This document shows positions 1 to 7,511 of a DNA stretch of 7,721 bases, in pieces (the first letter of the stretch is position 1; every line of letters begins with the position of its first letter). Source of the DNA: Chloroflexi bacterium UBA2235 (GTDB lineage: Bacteria > Chloroflexota > UBA11872 > UBA12225); the NCBI GenBank assembly GCA_002347925.1, contig DDYL01000184.1:64967-72687 (forward strand), given 5' to 3'. The translations under genes were made by a program, and so were the position numbers. The notes beneath the pieces are model-generated. The model did not search any database. It was not told the origin of the DNA and saw only the letters and a program-made list of their open reading frames with translations.

Positions 1-38
1 CCGTTCTGGATATTGACGGGATTTAGAGACTGGGTTCT

Positions 39-42
39 GGAG
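39..42 (+). promoter_or_regulatory. Ribosome binding site of the methyltransferase/GT2 gene
   Basis: GGAG stands four bases before the ATG at 47. The spacing is slightly short but workable. Together with the in-frame TGA at 14-16 it supports this start. Confidence 0.5.
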
Positions 43-46
43 TGTC

Positions 47-1750
47 ATGAGCGTCGAAGTGCAGGATGTCAAGGCGATGTACGGGAAATCGGTAGCGCCG
101 GATCTTGGCGTTGTGTCCGATGATCGCCTCTATCGCTACCGTGTACGTCAACAGGTTGCGAAGTGGTTCGACCGGCACGCGAAGACCCGGACACGTTGGC
201 GCGAACGCAACGCGTACTACCACGCGGAGGTTCTTCGGCTCGCGAGGCAGGTGATCCCACCGGGCGCCCGGGTGTTGCAACTTGGGTGCGGTACCGGTGA
301 CCTGCTTGCCTCCTTGAAGCCCGGTTTTGGGGTGGGCATAGACGTTAGCGGTGAGATGGTTCGCGAGGCGAGCGACCGATGGGGAGGGCACGGGCTTGCG
401 TTTGTGCAGGCCGATGCCCAGGAACTTCCATTTTCCGGAACCTTCGACTACATCATTTGTTCGGACATCCTTGGGTACCTTGAGGACATTCAAGCGACCC
501 TTGCCGGTCTTCACGCGGTCTCTGGGCCACGCACCTCGATTGTCATCACGTCATGGAATTGGGCATGGCAGCCGATCTTGTGGCTTGGCGAACGACTTGG
601 GTGGAAGATGCCCGACGCCGAACAGAACTGGCTTGGCCGGAATGACATCGAGAACCTGATAGTGCTTGCGGACCTGGAGGCGCGAACCCGCAATGCGGCG
701 CTCTTGTTGCCGAAGCATGTCCCGCTTCTTTCATCGATCGCTAACCGAATCCTCGTTCAGATTCCCTTGTTGCAACATCTATCACTTGTCCACGCGTGGA
801 CGGTGCGTCCAGTGGGAAACCGACCCGTTGCCGAGGAGCTCACCTGCACTGTGATCGTTCCTTGCCGGAATGAAGAGGGGAACATTGCCGCTGCCGTTGA
901 CCGTCTTCCGGATTTGGGGGCTCACACCGAAATCATCTTCGTTGATGGTGCGTCCACTGATGGAACCCGCGAAGCAATCCTTGAGCAGATCGCCCTTCAC
1001 CACGGAACGCGCGATATCAAGCTGATAGACCAGGTTCCGTTGCCAGGGGCTGACCATCACAGTTCACCGTTCGCAGCAACATCCGGGTTCGTCGGTCGGT
1101 CTTTCGTCGGCGCGGCTAACGGAACCTCCATTGCAGGTATCCCGACGGCTAGGCCCCGAGGTGTGGATGCAGGCCCGGTAACGATGCTCAAACTTGGCAA
1201 GGGTGATGCGGTCCGCAAGGGCTTTGGGGCCGCATCAGGGGATGTCCTGTTTATCCTCGACGCCGATCTCACGGTGCCCCCTGAGGACATGCCGAAGTTC
1301 CTCGAACCGATCGCAACCGGGCGTGCCGAGTTCATCAACGGAACCCGTCTGGTTTACCCGCTTGAAGATGAGGCCATGGGCATCATCAACCTTGCCGGGA
1401 ACCGGTTCTTCAGCATGGTCTTTACCTGGTTACTTGGGCAGAGAATCAAGGACACGTTGTGCGGCACAAAGGTGCTGCGGGCCTCTGACTACCGGGTTCT
1501 GGTCGCAAACCGCACCTATTTTGGTGATTTCGACCCGTTCGGTGATTTCGACTTGCTGTTCGGTGCGGCCCGGCTCGGACTTCGCATCCTCGAGGTGCCG
1601 GTTCGGTACCGTCGGCGAACTTCGGGCTACTCAAAAGTGCAGGTCTTCAAGCACGGGATGTTGCTGCTACGGATGAGCGCAATTGGTTTCCGACGCCTCA
1701 AGTTGGCGCGCTGGCTTGGCAACGCCACTCCCCCGAATATCACTGGGTAG
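47..1750 (+). CDS. Bifunctional SAM-dependent methyltransferase / family 2 glycosyltransferase
   Basis: This is a two-domain fusion. Residues ~60-255 form a class I SAM methyltransferase: motif I VLQLGCGTGDLL at 77-88, the acidic loop GIDVSGEMV at 97-105, and QADAQELPF at 121-129. Residues ~266-567 form a GT-A, dolichyl-phosphate-mannosyltransferase-like GT2: CTVIVPCRNEEGNI at 267-280, VDGASTDGT at 299-307, GKGDAVRKGF at 384-393, and the metal-binding DAD at 405-407 in FILDADLTVPPED. The conserved block GDFDPFGDFDLLFGAA lies at 493-508. No strong membrane anchor is seen, so the protein is probably cytosolic or peripheral. I recall bifunctional methyltransferase/GT2 proteins of this layout as an existing family. 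The segment ~331-380 looks like an extra insert within the GT2 domain. The ATG is fixed: TGA at 14-16 is in frame upstream with no other start between, and GGAG lies at 39-42. It precedes wzm/wzt, so a role in building the exported glycan is likely. The donor, acceptor and methylated group are unknown. Confidence 0.9.
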   Translation: MSVEVQDVKAMYGKSVAPDLGVVSDDRLYRYRVRQQVAKWFDRHAKTRTRWRERNAYYHAEVLRLARQVIPPGARVLQLGCGTGDLLASLKPGFGVGIDVSGEMVREASDRWGGHGLAFVQADAQELPFSGTFDYIICSDILGYLEDIQATLAGLHAVSGPRTSIVITSWNWAWQPILWLGERLGWKMPDAEQNWLGRNDIENLIVLADLEARTRNAALLLPKHVPLLSSIANRILVQIPLLQHLSLVHAWTVRPVGNRPVAEELTCTVIVPCRNEEGNIAAAVDRLPDLGAHTEIIFVDGASTDGTREAILEQIALHHGTRDIKLIDQVPLPGADHHSSPFAATSGFVGRSFVGAANGTSIAGIPTARPRGVDAGPVTMLKLGKGDAVRKGFGAASGDVLFILDADLTVPPEDMPKFLEPIATGRAEFINGTRLVYPLEDEAMGIINLAGNRFFSMVFTWLLGQRIKDTLCGTKVLRASDYRVLVANRTYFGDFDPFGDFDLLFGAARLGLRILEVPVRYRRRTSGYSKVQVFKHGMLLLRMSAIGFRRLKLARWLGNATPPNITG

Positions 1751-1848
1751 AGTGACTGATGTCCCAAGGGGATGCTCCGCCCCATTCGCGGGTCATTCGT
1801 TAAAGGACTGTGGCTAGTGCCAGGGGACGGCGCTGGACGGCAGGTAAC

Positions 1849-1852
1849 GGAG
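1849..1852 (+). promoter_or_regulatory. Ribosome binding site of wzm
   Basis: GGAG is followed by four bases and then the ATG at 1857. An in-frame TAA at 1845-1847 excludes any earlier start. The rest of the gap after the preceding gene (1751-1848) shows only a 4-bp GGGG/CCCC inverted repeat (1768-1783) and no good -10/-35 pair. Transcription may therefore continue from the preceding gene. Confidence 0.6.
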
Positions 1853-1856
1853 CGAC

Positions 1857-2690
1857 ATGACCTGGCGATATGTCGATGGCCTCGACCGCGACGCGCCAAT
1901 GTGGCGCCGAATGGCCGGGGTCTGGGTGCACCGTGCACTCCTGCATCGAATGGCATTGAGAGATGTCCGATTGCGATATGTCGGCGCATCACTCGGCCTC
2001 TGGTGGGCAGCGGTCACTCCATTGCTGTTTGTCGGGGCCTACACGCTCCTGTTCACGTTTCTTTTCCGCGCACGCCTGACCCCTGGTTCATCTCCCGCCG
2101 AATACGCGCTCTATGTAGTTACGGGATTGCTTCCGTGGGTCGCGTTTACCGAAGTTGCTACAAGGGCGACTCAGACGATGGCCGAACATCGCAATCTTGT
2201 GAAATTTGCGATGTTTCCACTACAGATACTCCCCCTCACCGGGATGTATGCAGCGATGCTCTCCCAATTGGCAGGGCTGATTGGTGCTCTGGTCTTTTCG
2301 TTGATCATTCACGGGGATCTATCGTGGTCGCTCGTCTGGCTCGTTCCAGCCACCATGGCCCAGTTGGTGTTTCTTGCCGGCACTGCTTGGTTACTGGGAG
2401 CGGTTGGCGCCGTGGTCCGCGACGTTCGTGAGGTTCTTCAAATTGTCTTGACCGCCGGGATGTTCTTCACTCCGATCTTCTATCGCACCGATGACCTTCC
2501 CGCACTTGTAGCCCAAGTTGTGGGACTGAACCCGCTGACTCCGTTGCTCGGTGCATATCGCGCCGCATTCCTCGGGACGGCTCCCGACCCAGTGGGGCTT
2601 GCCGTCTTCACGGGGTTCTCACTGATGCTTCTCGTCGGTGGGTTCATCACGTTCGAACGGGTTCGTTCGGAACTTTCGGACATCCTCTAG
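1857..2690 (+). CDS. wzm: ABC-2 type polysaccharide export permease (Wzm family)
   Basis: This is the membrane subunit of a polysaccharide exporter. At 277 aa it has the usual family length. The N-terminal segment RDVRLRYVGASLGLWW (35-50), just before the first hydrophobic stretch, matches the amphipathic helix and first membrane entry typical of Wzm/TagG/RfbA permeases. About six hydrophobic segments can be read, near residues 44-70, 81-98, 122-152, 158-185, 195-215 and 245-265. The segment MFFTPIFYRTDDLP (202-215), followed by LNPLTPLLGAYRAAF, is the characteristic C-terminal part of this family. Its stop codon TAG directly abuts the ATG of the ATPase gene, so the two are almost certainly made and assembled as a pair. 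The substrate is probably a lipid-linked glycan moved across the inner membrane. The glycan cannot be named from this protein. Confidence 0.93.
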   Translation: MTWRYVDGLDRDAPMWRRMAGVWVHRALLHRMALRDVRLRYVGASLGLWWAAVTPLLFVGAYTLLFTFLFRARLTPGSSPAEYALYVVTGLLPWVAFTEVATRATQTMAEHRNLVKFAMFPLQILPLTGMYAAMLSQLAGLIGALVFSLIIHGDLSWSLVWLVPATMAQLVFLAGTAWLLGAVGAVVRDVREVLQIVLTAGMFFTPIFYRTDDLPALVAQVVGLNPLTPLLGAYRAAFLGTAPDPVGLAVFTGFSLMLLVGGFITFERVRSELSDIL

Positions 2691-3986
2691 ATGACCAAGA
2701 CCAGTACGAGGCTCCCCGTCATCACTGTTGATGGTGTCTCCAAGCGCTATCGCCTCTACTCCAGACCGATCGATCGCATCATTGAGTTCGTGACTGGTCG
2801 CGCCAGGCATCAACCCTACTGGGGCCTTCGCGATGTGAGTTTTTCAATTGGATCCGGGGAGATCGTGGGCATCGTCGGACGTAATGGAGCAGGGAAGTCC
2901 ACCCTTCTTCGGCTCCTGACTGGGATATCTACCCCGACGTCAGGGGAGATCACCATTCGCGCCAGGATGTCTGCAATTCTCGAACTTGGCAGTGGCTTCC
3001 ATCCCGAGTTGTCGGGTCGGGAAAACGTCTATCTCGGCGGCGCTGTTCTTGGCATGTCGACCGCCGACGTTGAGGCGCGTTATGACGGGATCGTCGACTT
3101 TGCCGAACTTGGGCCATACATGGACATGCCATTCAAGACCTATTCGCTTGGCATGCAGGCCAGGCTTAGTTTTTCGGTCGCATCGTGCATCGATCCCGAA
3201 ATCATGATCATTGATGAGGCACTCGGTGCTGGTGACGGCGCATTCATTGCCAAGTGCTTCGAACGGATCCGGCAAATTTGCGCAGGTGGCGCAACCGTTG
3301 TGTTCGTGTCACACAACACCTATCTCGTTCAACGCCTTTGCCAGAGGGCACTCTGGATCGATCAGGGCCGGCTCGTGGCAGACGGAGATCCGGCTACGGT
3401 TTGCCGAGATTATGAATCACTGCTTCGGTCTATCTCTCAGGATGAGGCGATGGCACGTAATCGGGCGGCGATGTCGAGGTTCGAAGACGCTGATTCGAAG
3501 GCAGTCGATCTGGCGCCGTTGTCCAGGATCTCCCACCGGTGGGGTACGGGGGAGGTGCGGATTACCGCGCTCAATTTACTGGATGCCGAACAGAAACCGT
3601 TAACAACAATCTTTGGCGGTGATTCCCTCACGATTCGGCTGGACTATGATGGCATTTGCGATGAACACAATCTGGCAGTTGTCGTGACGATTGTTCGCGA
3701 GGATGGGGTGGTTGCCGCAACCTTCGACAATCGAGACGCCGACATCAAGTTCGGTCCGGTCAAAGGTTCAGGTACGTTCGTGATCGAGTTGAACAGGGTG
3801 CTTCTTGGTCCAGGACGCTACCTGATTTCTCCGCATATTTATCGAGATGTTCATGGCGTTGTCGCAAATGAAGATGTTCTTGACTACCATGATCGAATAT
3901 ATGAGTTCACCGTTGCGGCAAAAGGGCGCGGGTATGCAGTGATGGTTGACCATCCTGCAAGGTGGGTTCACATTCCTGAGGTGTGA
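2691..3986 (+). CDS. wzt: ABC transporter ATPase with C-terminal glycan-recognition-type domain (Wzt)
   Basis: This is the nucleotide-binding subunit partner of Wzm. The ATPase domain spans residues ~10-250. It has Walker A GRNGAGKS at 63-70, an LSGREN segment at 107-112, and the Wzt-type degenerate signature YSLGMQ at 151-156 in place of LSGGQ. Walker B IMIIDE lies at 171-176 (D175, E176) and the H-loop histidine is H208 in FVSHN. A linker (~250-278) leads to a beta-rich domain at ~279-431, which contains GEVRITALNLLD and GPGRYLISPHIYRD. This matches the Wzt C-terminal fold that in E. coli O8/O9a-type systems binds the O-polysaccharide and gates export. The 431-aa length fits a Wzt that carries this domain; shorter homologues lack it. 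The ATG follows the wzm stop with no gap and only a weak Shine-Dalgarno, which suggests translational coupling. Its last 19 bp overlap the 3' end of the opposing glycosyltransferase gene. Confidence 0.94.
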   Translation: MTKTSTRLPVITVDGVSKRYRLYSRPIDRIIEFVTGRARHQPYWGLRDVSFSIGSGEIVGIVGRNGAGKSTLLRLLTGISTPTSGEITIRARMSAILELGSGFHPELSGRENVYLGGAVLGMSTADVEARYDGIVDFAELGPYMDMPFKTYSLGMQARLSFSVASCIDPEIMIIDEALGAGDGAFIAKCFERIRQICAGGATVVFVSHNTYLVQRLCQRALWIDQGRLVADGDPATVCRDYESLLRSISQDEAMARNRAAMSRFEDADSKAVDLAPLSRISHRWGTGEVRITALNLLDAEQKPLTTIFGGDSLTIRLDYDGICDEHNLAVVVTIVREDGVVAATFDNRDADIKFGPVKGSGTFVIELNRVLLGPGRYLISPHIYRDVHGVVANEDVLDYHDRIYEFTVAAKGRGYAVMVDHPARWVHIPEV

Positions 3987-5533
3987 CGATAGCGTGACAG
4001 AACATCAGCGTGGAGACGTTGATGGTCACGGGCACATCGTTCCCACCCGTGCCAACGAATGATCCATTCGCGTGAGGCGCGACCGATCGCGTGTCGTCGT
4101 GGGGCGTCCATGGCCAACTCGGAAAGCCGTGAGGCGATTTCTTCCTCGGTTAATGCTGTCTGGATTGGTGGCATTTCCGGCAAGCACCACTCATGTACTG
4201 CCGGATTGAAGTACATGATCACGGGAAGTGCGCAGCTCAGTCCTTCAGCGGTCACCGTACCGAACGTACCTACAGCTTCGTGGAACTGGTCGAGGACCAC
4301 ATCACACGCCTGGTAGTGATCGCGAAGGCGGATCTTGTGCATTGGCGCCTTCCAGACGACATGTGACTTGATCCCGAGTTCGTCAATGAGCGCTTCGCTC
4401 GCTCGGACGTCGCGCCCCCATCGGCATAGGATCAGGGCCGCCCGTGGGTGGTCGGGGTTTCGGATGTAGGTAGCGAATGCACGTAGCACCCGGTCACTTC
4501 GCTTGCTATCGAACGCGTTACTCCACTCGTGACGAGTGGGGCAGAGGAAGAGCAACTCGGCACCGGTAGCTTCTCGAAGTTCTTTCCTAAGCGCTGTCTC
4601 GGTGCCATTGGGTGGTGGCGAGTATTTCGTCTCGTCAATTGGATGGGGTATGAAACGGTAGTCCTTGAGCCCCAGACGACGGGCCGACGAAACGACATCA
4701 GGGTTCGTAATTACGCACGCATCGGCTGTGCGATATGCGAGGTTCAGGAGGCGACCCTGCACAGTATTTTCGAATGGAAGGGTCCGCATTGTTGAGTGCT
4801 CGAACGCCACGAATGGAGTTTTGGCAGGCAGGAGGGCACCCTTGGCAGCTTCAAGTCCGTAGAGTTGAACGATGTCGTGATCCGGAGCCATTGGCAGGTA
4901 CGACGGCCAATATGGCGTGTACTGCAAGTGGCGGAGGCCCAACTTTGTTCCAGCGGAATTCGCACGCGAGTTGCGATTAATCTCGTGCGTTTGAGACTGG
5001 ACTAAGCGAAGCCGAGGATTGAGGGCGACTCCCCGTTCAACGCGGAAAACTGAAATCCATGAGAGTGTCTCCCGCATCAGATTGAGAAGCCGGACTTCAA
5101 CTTCCTCTGCCTTCGTTCGCTGACCCTGGCGCATCAGGGCGCTGTACCGTGTGCCGAGAGTTGCCATGGTTCGGCGCAGGTGACCGATCAGTCCACCGGG
5201 CGCGGGCGCTGAAGGGTCCCCGTAGGTCGCCGCCATCATCCTCGCCGCCGGACCTGCCGGTGTATCCGGGGGAAGGACGTACGGATCAACCTGTCCGCTC
5301 AGGTAATGCACCCAATCGGGTCGCACGAACCCGTTCGTGAACGTGATCGTATTCCAATCTGGCGGATTGAACGGTTCCAGGTCACCGACGAAGTCGGCGT
5401 CTTCCCACTCGGGATGACCCATGATGAACTCGTGTCGGAAGTGGAAGGCGTGAGCGTCCTCACCGAGGCGACGAAGGAACTTGGCAATCAGGTATGCGTT
5501 ATTCGCGATATTTCCGGAATGGGCAGTCTTCAC
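3968..5533 (-). CDS. GT4-like glycosyltransferase (GT-B fold)
   Basis: This is probably a cytosolic transferase that adds a sugar to the growing glycan. The N-terminal half has a glycine-containing loop, HSGNIANNAYLIAKFLRRLG (5-24). Its middle part ends with FEHSTMRTLPFE (244-255) and ACVITNPDV (272-280). The C-terminal donor-binding half carries YRFIPHPID (292-300), LFLCPTRHEWSN (328-339) and a GT4-like block ACDVVLDQF...TAEGLSCALPVIMY (409-441). The EX7E motif is incomplete: the second glutamate is E430, but the position eight residues earlier is G422 instead of Glu. At 521 aa it is longer than many GT4 enzymes (about 350-420), with an extended region around 80-200. The start is GTG, overlapping the asnB-type stop as GTGA, with AGGA eight bases upstream (5542-5545). 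This points to coupled translation with the amidotransferase. Donor and acceptor are unknown. Confidence 0.85.
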   Translation of the reverse strand: MKTAHSGNIANNAYLIAKFLRRLGEDAHAFHFRHEFIMGHPEWEDADFVGDLEPFNPPDWNTITFTNGFVRPDWVHYLSGQVDPYVLPPDTPAGPAARMMAATYGDPSAPAPGGLIGHLRRTMATLGTRYSALMRQGQRTKAEEVEVRLLNLMRETLSWISVFRVERGVALNPRLRLVQSQTHEINRNSRANSAGTKLGLRHLQYTPYWPSYLPMAPDHDIVQLYGLEAAKGALLPAKTPFVAFEHSTMRTLPFENTVQGRLLNLAYRTADACVITNPDVVSSARRLGLKDYRFIPHPIDETKYSPPPNGTETALRKELREATGAELLFLCPTRHEWSNAFDSKRSDRVLRAFATYIRNPDHPRAALILCRWGRDVRASEALIDELGIKSHVVWKAPMHKIRLRDHYQACDVVLDQFHEAVGTFGTVTAEGLSCALPVIMYFNPAVHEWCLPEMPPIQTALTEEEIASRLSELAMDAPRRHAIGRASREWIIRWHGWERCARDHQRLHADVLSRYRHTSGM

Positions 5534-7404
5534 CGTTGGGTTCCTGTCCTCGGCCGTCGTCCACCAGTGAATGCTGGGCGATCACCATCGAGGAACGTCC
5601 TCTGCCATTGTTCCAGTGAAACGAGTGACCATAGGAGCTTCTTGTGGTTTCGCGTGCCGGATGCATGTTCGTCGAGTAGCGTTTCGATTGCTGGTCGTGA
5701 GAACAGTCCGCGTGCAGACCCACGTGATCCGAGAAGCATCTCCCTGAGGTATGGCTGCAAGGCGCCACGGAACCAGGTGTCCTCGGGCGGGGCGAAACCT
5801 TGCTTGCGCGCATTCAGGATTTCGTCGGGGATCAGGCCCGCCATCGCCCGTCGCAAGATCCATTTCCCGGTGCCATCCCTCAGCTTGTAGTGGGATGGCA
5901 TCGTGGCGACAAAGTCGACGAGATCATTGTCTAGGAATGGGACTCGGCTTTCGAGTGAATGTGCCATGGAGACCTTGTCTTCAACCACGAACAGTCCGGG
6001 CAGGTAGGTGCGTGCCTCGAATGTCATCGCGAGGTGCAGCGGGTCGCGGGACGCATTGGCCGGAAGATCACTGATTACGGCCCGGGTTGCGTCGATTGCG
6101 CTGAACGCAGCCGAGGTTCGCGCAAGCTCGCCGACAAACAAGTCAGGCTTGGCATGGTCCGGAACGAGGATTGACCAATACTTGGCATATCGGGACGCAA
6201 AGTCGTCTAGCGAGGTGGATCCAGTGGCATGGGCGTACCTCCATGGGTACCCGGCGAAGAGTTCATCACCACCGGCACCGGCGAGGACAACCGTGACAAA
6301 GCGGCTCGCGAGTCTCGCGACGGCGTAATTGTGGTAGCTCGAGGCTAGGCGGAGATCTTCCAGATGCCAGACCAGTTCAGGCAGGAGGCGTTCCACGTCT
6401 GATGGCTGAACGACGACCGTGTAATGTTCAGTCCCCATCTGCTGCGACATCATCTCAGCCGCTGCTCTCTCGTCGGTAAGGGCTTCGCTCCCGCCAAGGC
6501 CTCGAACGTTGAAGCCCCCGGTGAATGTGTGGAGGTGGGGGATTTGGCGTGAAGCGACCGCGGTAATGGAACCGCTGTCCATGCCTCCGGATAGGTAGCT
6601 TCCTACGGCCACGTCGCTCATGAGTTGGCGACGCACGGCCTCCTCAAAGCGTTCGCGGACCCCATTCACGTAAAACGCCTCGCCCTTGTCGGCTCCGGTG
6701 CTGAAGGTCGGTTGCCAGTACCTGGAGGTGCGTGGTGCGTGGCCGGTTGAGGCCGTCATTATCGATCCGGGGGCCAGCATTCTGACACCCCGGAAGAGCG
6801 TCCGGTCGCTGTAGAGGTTCTGGAAGGTGAGGTATTCGGTGACCGCGTCGAGGTCGAGGGCCACTTGGAACCCGGGAAGCCCGAGGAAAGCCTTCACCTC
6901 GGATGCGAATGCAAGGACACCGTCCACGAACGTGTAATAGAGGGGCTTGATCCCGAAGCGGTCGCGGGCAACGAGAAGGCGCCCATCTCCGACCCGACGA
7001 TCCCAGATGGCAAACGCAAAGATGCCGTTGAAGTGTTGGACGCAGTCGTCGCCATACTCTTCGTAGGCGTGGATGATCACCTCGGTGTCTGTTGCGGACC
7101 TGAACCGGTGTCCCCGCTGCACCAAAGTCTCTCGGAGAGACTGAAAGTTGTAGAGCTCGCCGTTGTAGACAACCCCGATCTGGCCGTCCTCGTTGAACAA
7201 TGGCTGTCGACCGGCACTGCTCAGGTCGATGACCGCAAGCCGGCGGTTTGCAAGTGCGACTGGGCCATCAATCAGGTACCCCTCGGAATCGGGACCGCGA
7301 TGCGCAATCAGAGCGCCCATCGCCTCCAACCTCTGGCGAGATTCGCCGGGGCCCCGGCCATAGGACTGGCCCGACTGGTTGTAGGTGCCTGCGATGCCAC
7401 ACAT
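5530..7404 (-). CDS. asnB: Glutamine-hydrolysing asparagine synthase-like amidotransferase
   Basis: The protein couples glutamine hydrolysis to ATP-dependent amide formation. The N-terminal class II glutaminase domain (~1-215) starts MCGIAG, with Cys2 as the catalytic nucleophile once Met is removed. It also shows RGPDS (36-40) and NGELYNF (81-87). The synthetase domain has the PP-loop SGGMDSG at 272-278, a variant of SGGLDSS. It also has GAGGDELFAGYPWRY (376-390) and the conserved segment EDKVSMAHSLESRVPFLD (475-492). At 624 aa it is of normal length. The start is fixed by the required Met-Cys N-terminus, although no good Shine-Dalgarno precedes it. Copies of this family inside polysaccharide loci often act on a sugar carboxylate or related acceptor instead of aspartate, and the coupled glycosyltransferase gene fits that idea. 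Free asparagine synthesis cannot be excluded. The symbol denotes the family only. Confidence 0.92.
   Translation of the reverse strand: MCGIAGTYNQSGQSYGRGPGESRQRLEAMGALIAHRGPDSEGYLIDGPVALANRRLAVIDLSSAGRQPLFNEDGQIGVVYNGELYNFQSLRETLVQRGHRFRSATDTEVIIHAYEEYGDDCVQHFNGIFAFAIWDRRVGDGRLLVARDRFGIKPLYYTFVDGVLAFASEVKAFLGLPGFQVALDLDAVTEYLTFQNLYSDRTLFRGVRMLAPGSIMTASTGHAPRTSRYWQPTFSTGADKGEAFYVNGVRERFEEAVRRQLMSDVAVGSYLSGGMDSGSITAVASRQIPHLHTFTGGFNVRGLGGSEALTDERAAAEMMSQQMGTEHYTVVVQPSDVERLLPELVWHLEDLRLASSYHNYAVARLASRFVTVVLAGAGGDELFAGYPWRYAHATGSTSLDDFASRYAKYWSILVPDHAKPDLFVGELARTSAAFSAIDATRAVISDLPANASRDPLHLAMTFEARTYLPGLFVVEDKVSMAHSLESRVPFLDNDLVDFVATMPSHYKLRDGTGKWILRRAMAGLIPDEILNARKQGFAPPEDTWFRGALQPYLREMLLGSRGSARGLFSRPAIETLLDEHASGTRNHKKLLWSLVSLEQWQRTFLDGDRPAFTGGRRPRTGTQR
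5542..5545 (-). promoter_or_regulatory. Ribosome binding site of the GT4-like gene
   Basis: Read on the minus strand, AGGA lies eight bases before the GTG start and inside the last codons of the upstream amidotransferase gene. It supports the GTG start that overlaps the upstream TGA by a shared GTGA. Confidence 0.5.
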
Positions 7405-7455
7405 CAGACTGGTTGTTGGCTTTCCGGCATGGCCCGACTGATCGGACTGCCGAGG

Positions 7456-7470
7456 ATTGTGCGAAACAAT
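7456..7470. repeat. Short inverted repeat in the divergent intergenic region
   Basis: ATTGT-GCGAA-ACAAT is a perfect 5-bp inverted repeat with a 5-base centre, lying between the divergent asnB-type gene and the epimerase gene. It could be a small operator half-site pair or chance. It has no T-tract and is not a terminator. Confidence 0.25.
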
Positions 7471-7502
7471 GGTGCCTACAATCTGGGCGGTTACCTAGGC
7501 GT

Positions 7503-7511
7503 TGCTACACT
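7503..7511 (+). promoter_or_regulatory. Possible extended -10 promoter element for the epimerase gene
   Basis: TGCTACACT fits an extended -10 pattern (TGnTAnnnT) and lies about 65 bases before the GTG start at 7577. No clear -35 hexamer is found at normal spacing, which extended -10 promoters can tolerate. TACAAT at 7477-7482 is a second, weaker candidate. No comparably good element was seen on the minus strand for the asnB-type gene. Confidence 0.3.

Noticed and set aside
3..26. Frame ending VLDIDGI before a TAG at 24-26, possibly the C-terminus of an upstream gene
   Set aside because: Another frame also closes at 14-16 and a third stays open past 47. With only a few codons visible there is no way to tell which, if any, is coding.
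13..42. TTGACG at 13-18 as a -35 element before the first gene
   Set aside because: No acceptable -10 hexamer lies at the right distance (the sequence around 35-41 is TTCTGGA).
1523..1552. Perfect 12-bp direct repeat GGTGATTTCGAC (1523-1534 and 1541-1552)
   Set aside because: It encodes the conserved GDFDPFGDFD motif of this glycosyltransferase family, so protein conservation explains it.
1768..1783. GGGG-N8-CCCC inverted repeat between the first gene and wzm as a terminator
   Set aside because: The stem is only 4 bp and has no following T-run.
1772..2431. Open plus-strand frame of 219 codons overlapping wzm
   Set aside because: It is out of frame with the clear Wzm permease and its translation is rich in Arg, Cys and Ser without domain signals, so it is a shadow frame.
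4027..4051. CACGGG...CCCGTG inverted repeat just past the wzt stop as a terminator
   Set aside because: It has a 6-bp stem with a 13-base loop and no T-tract, and it lies within the coding sequence of the opposing gene.
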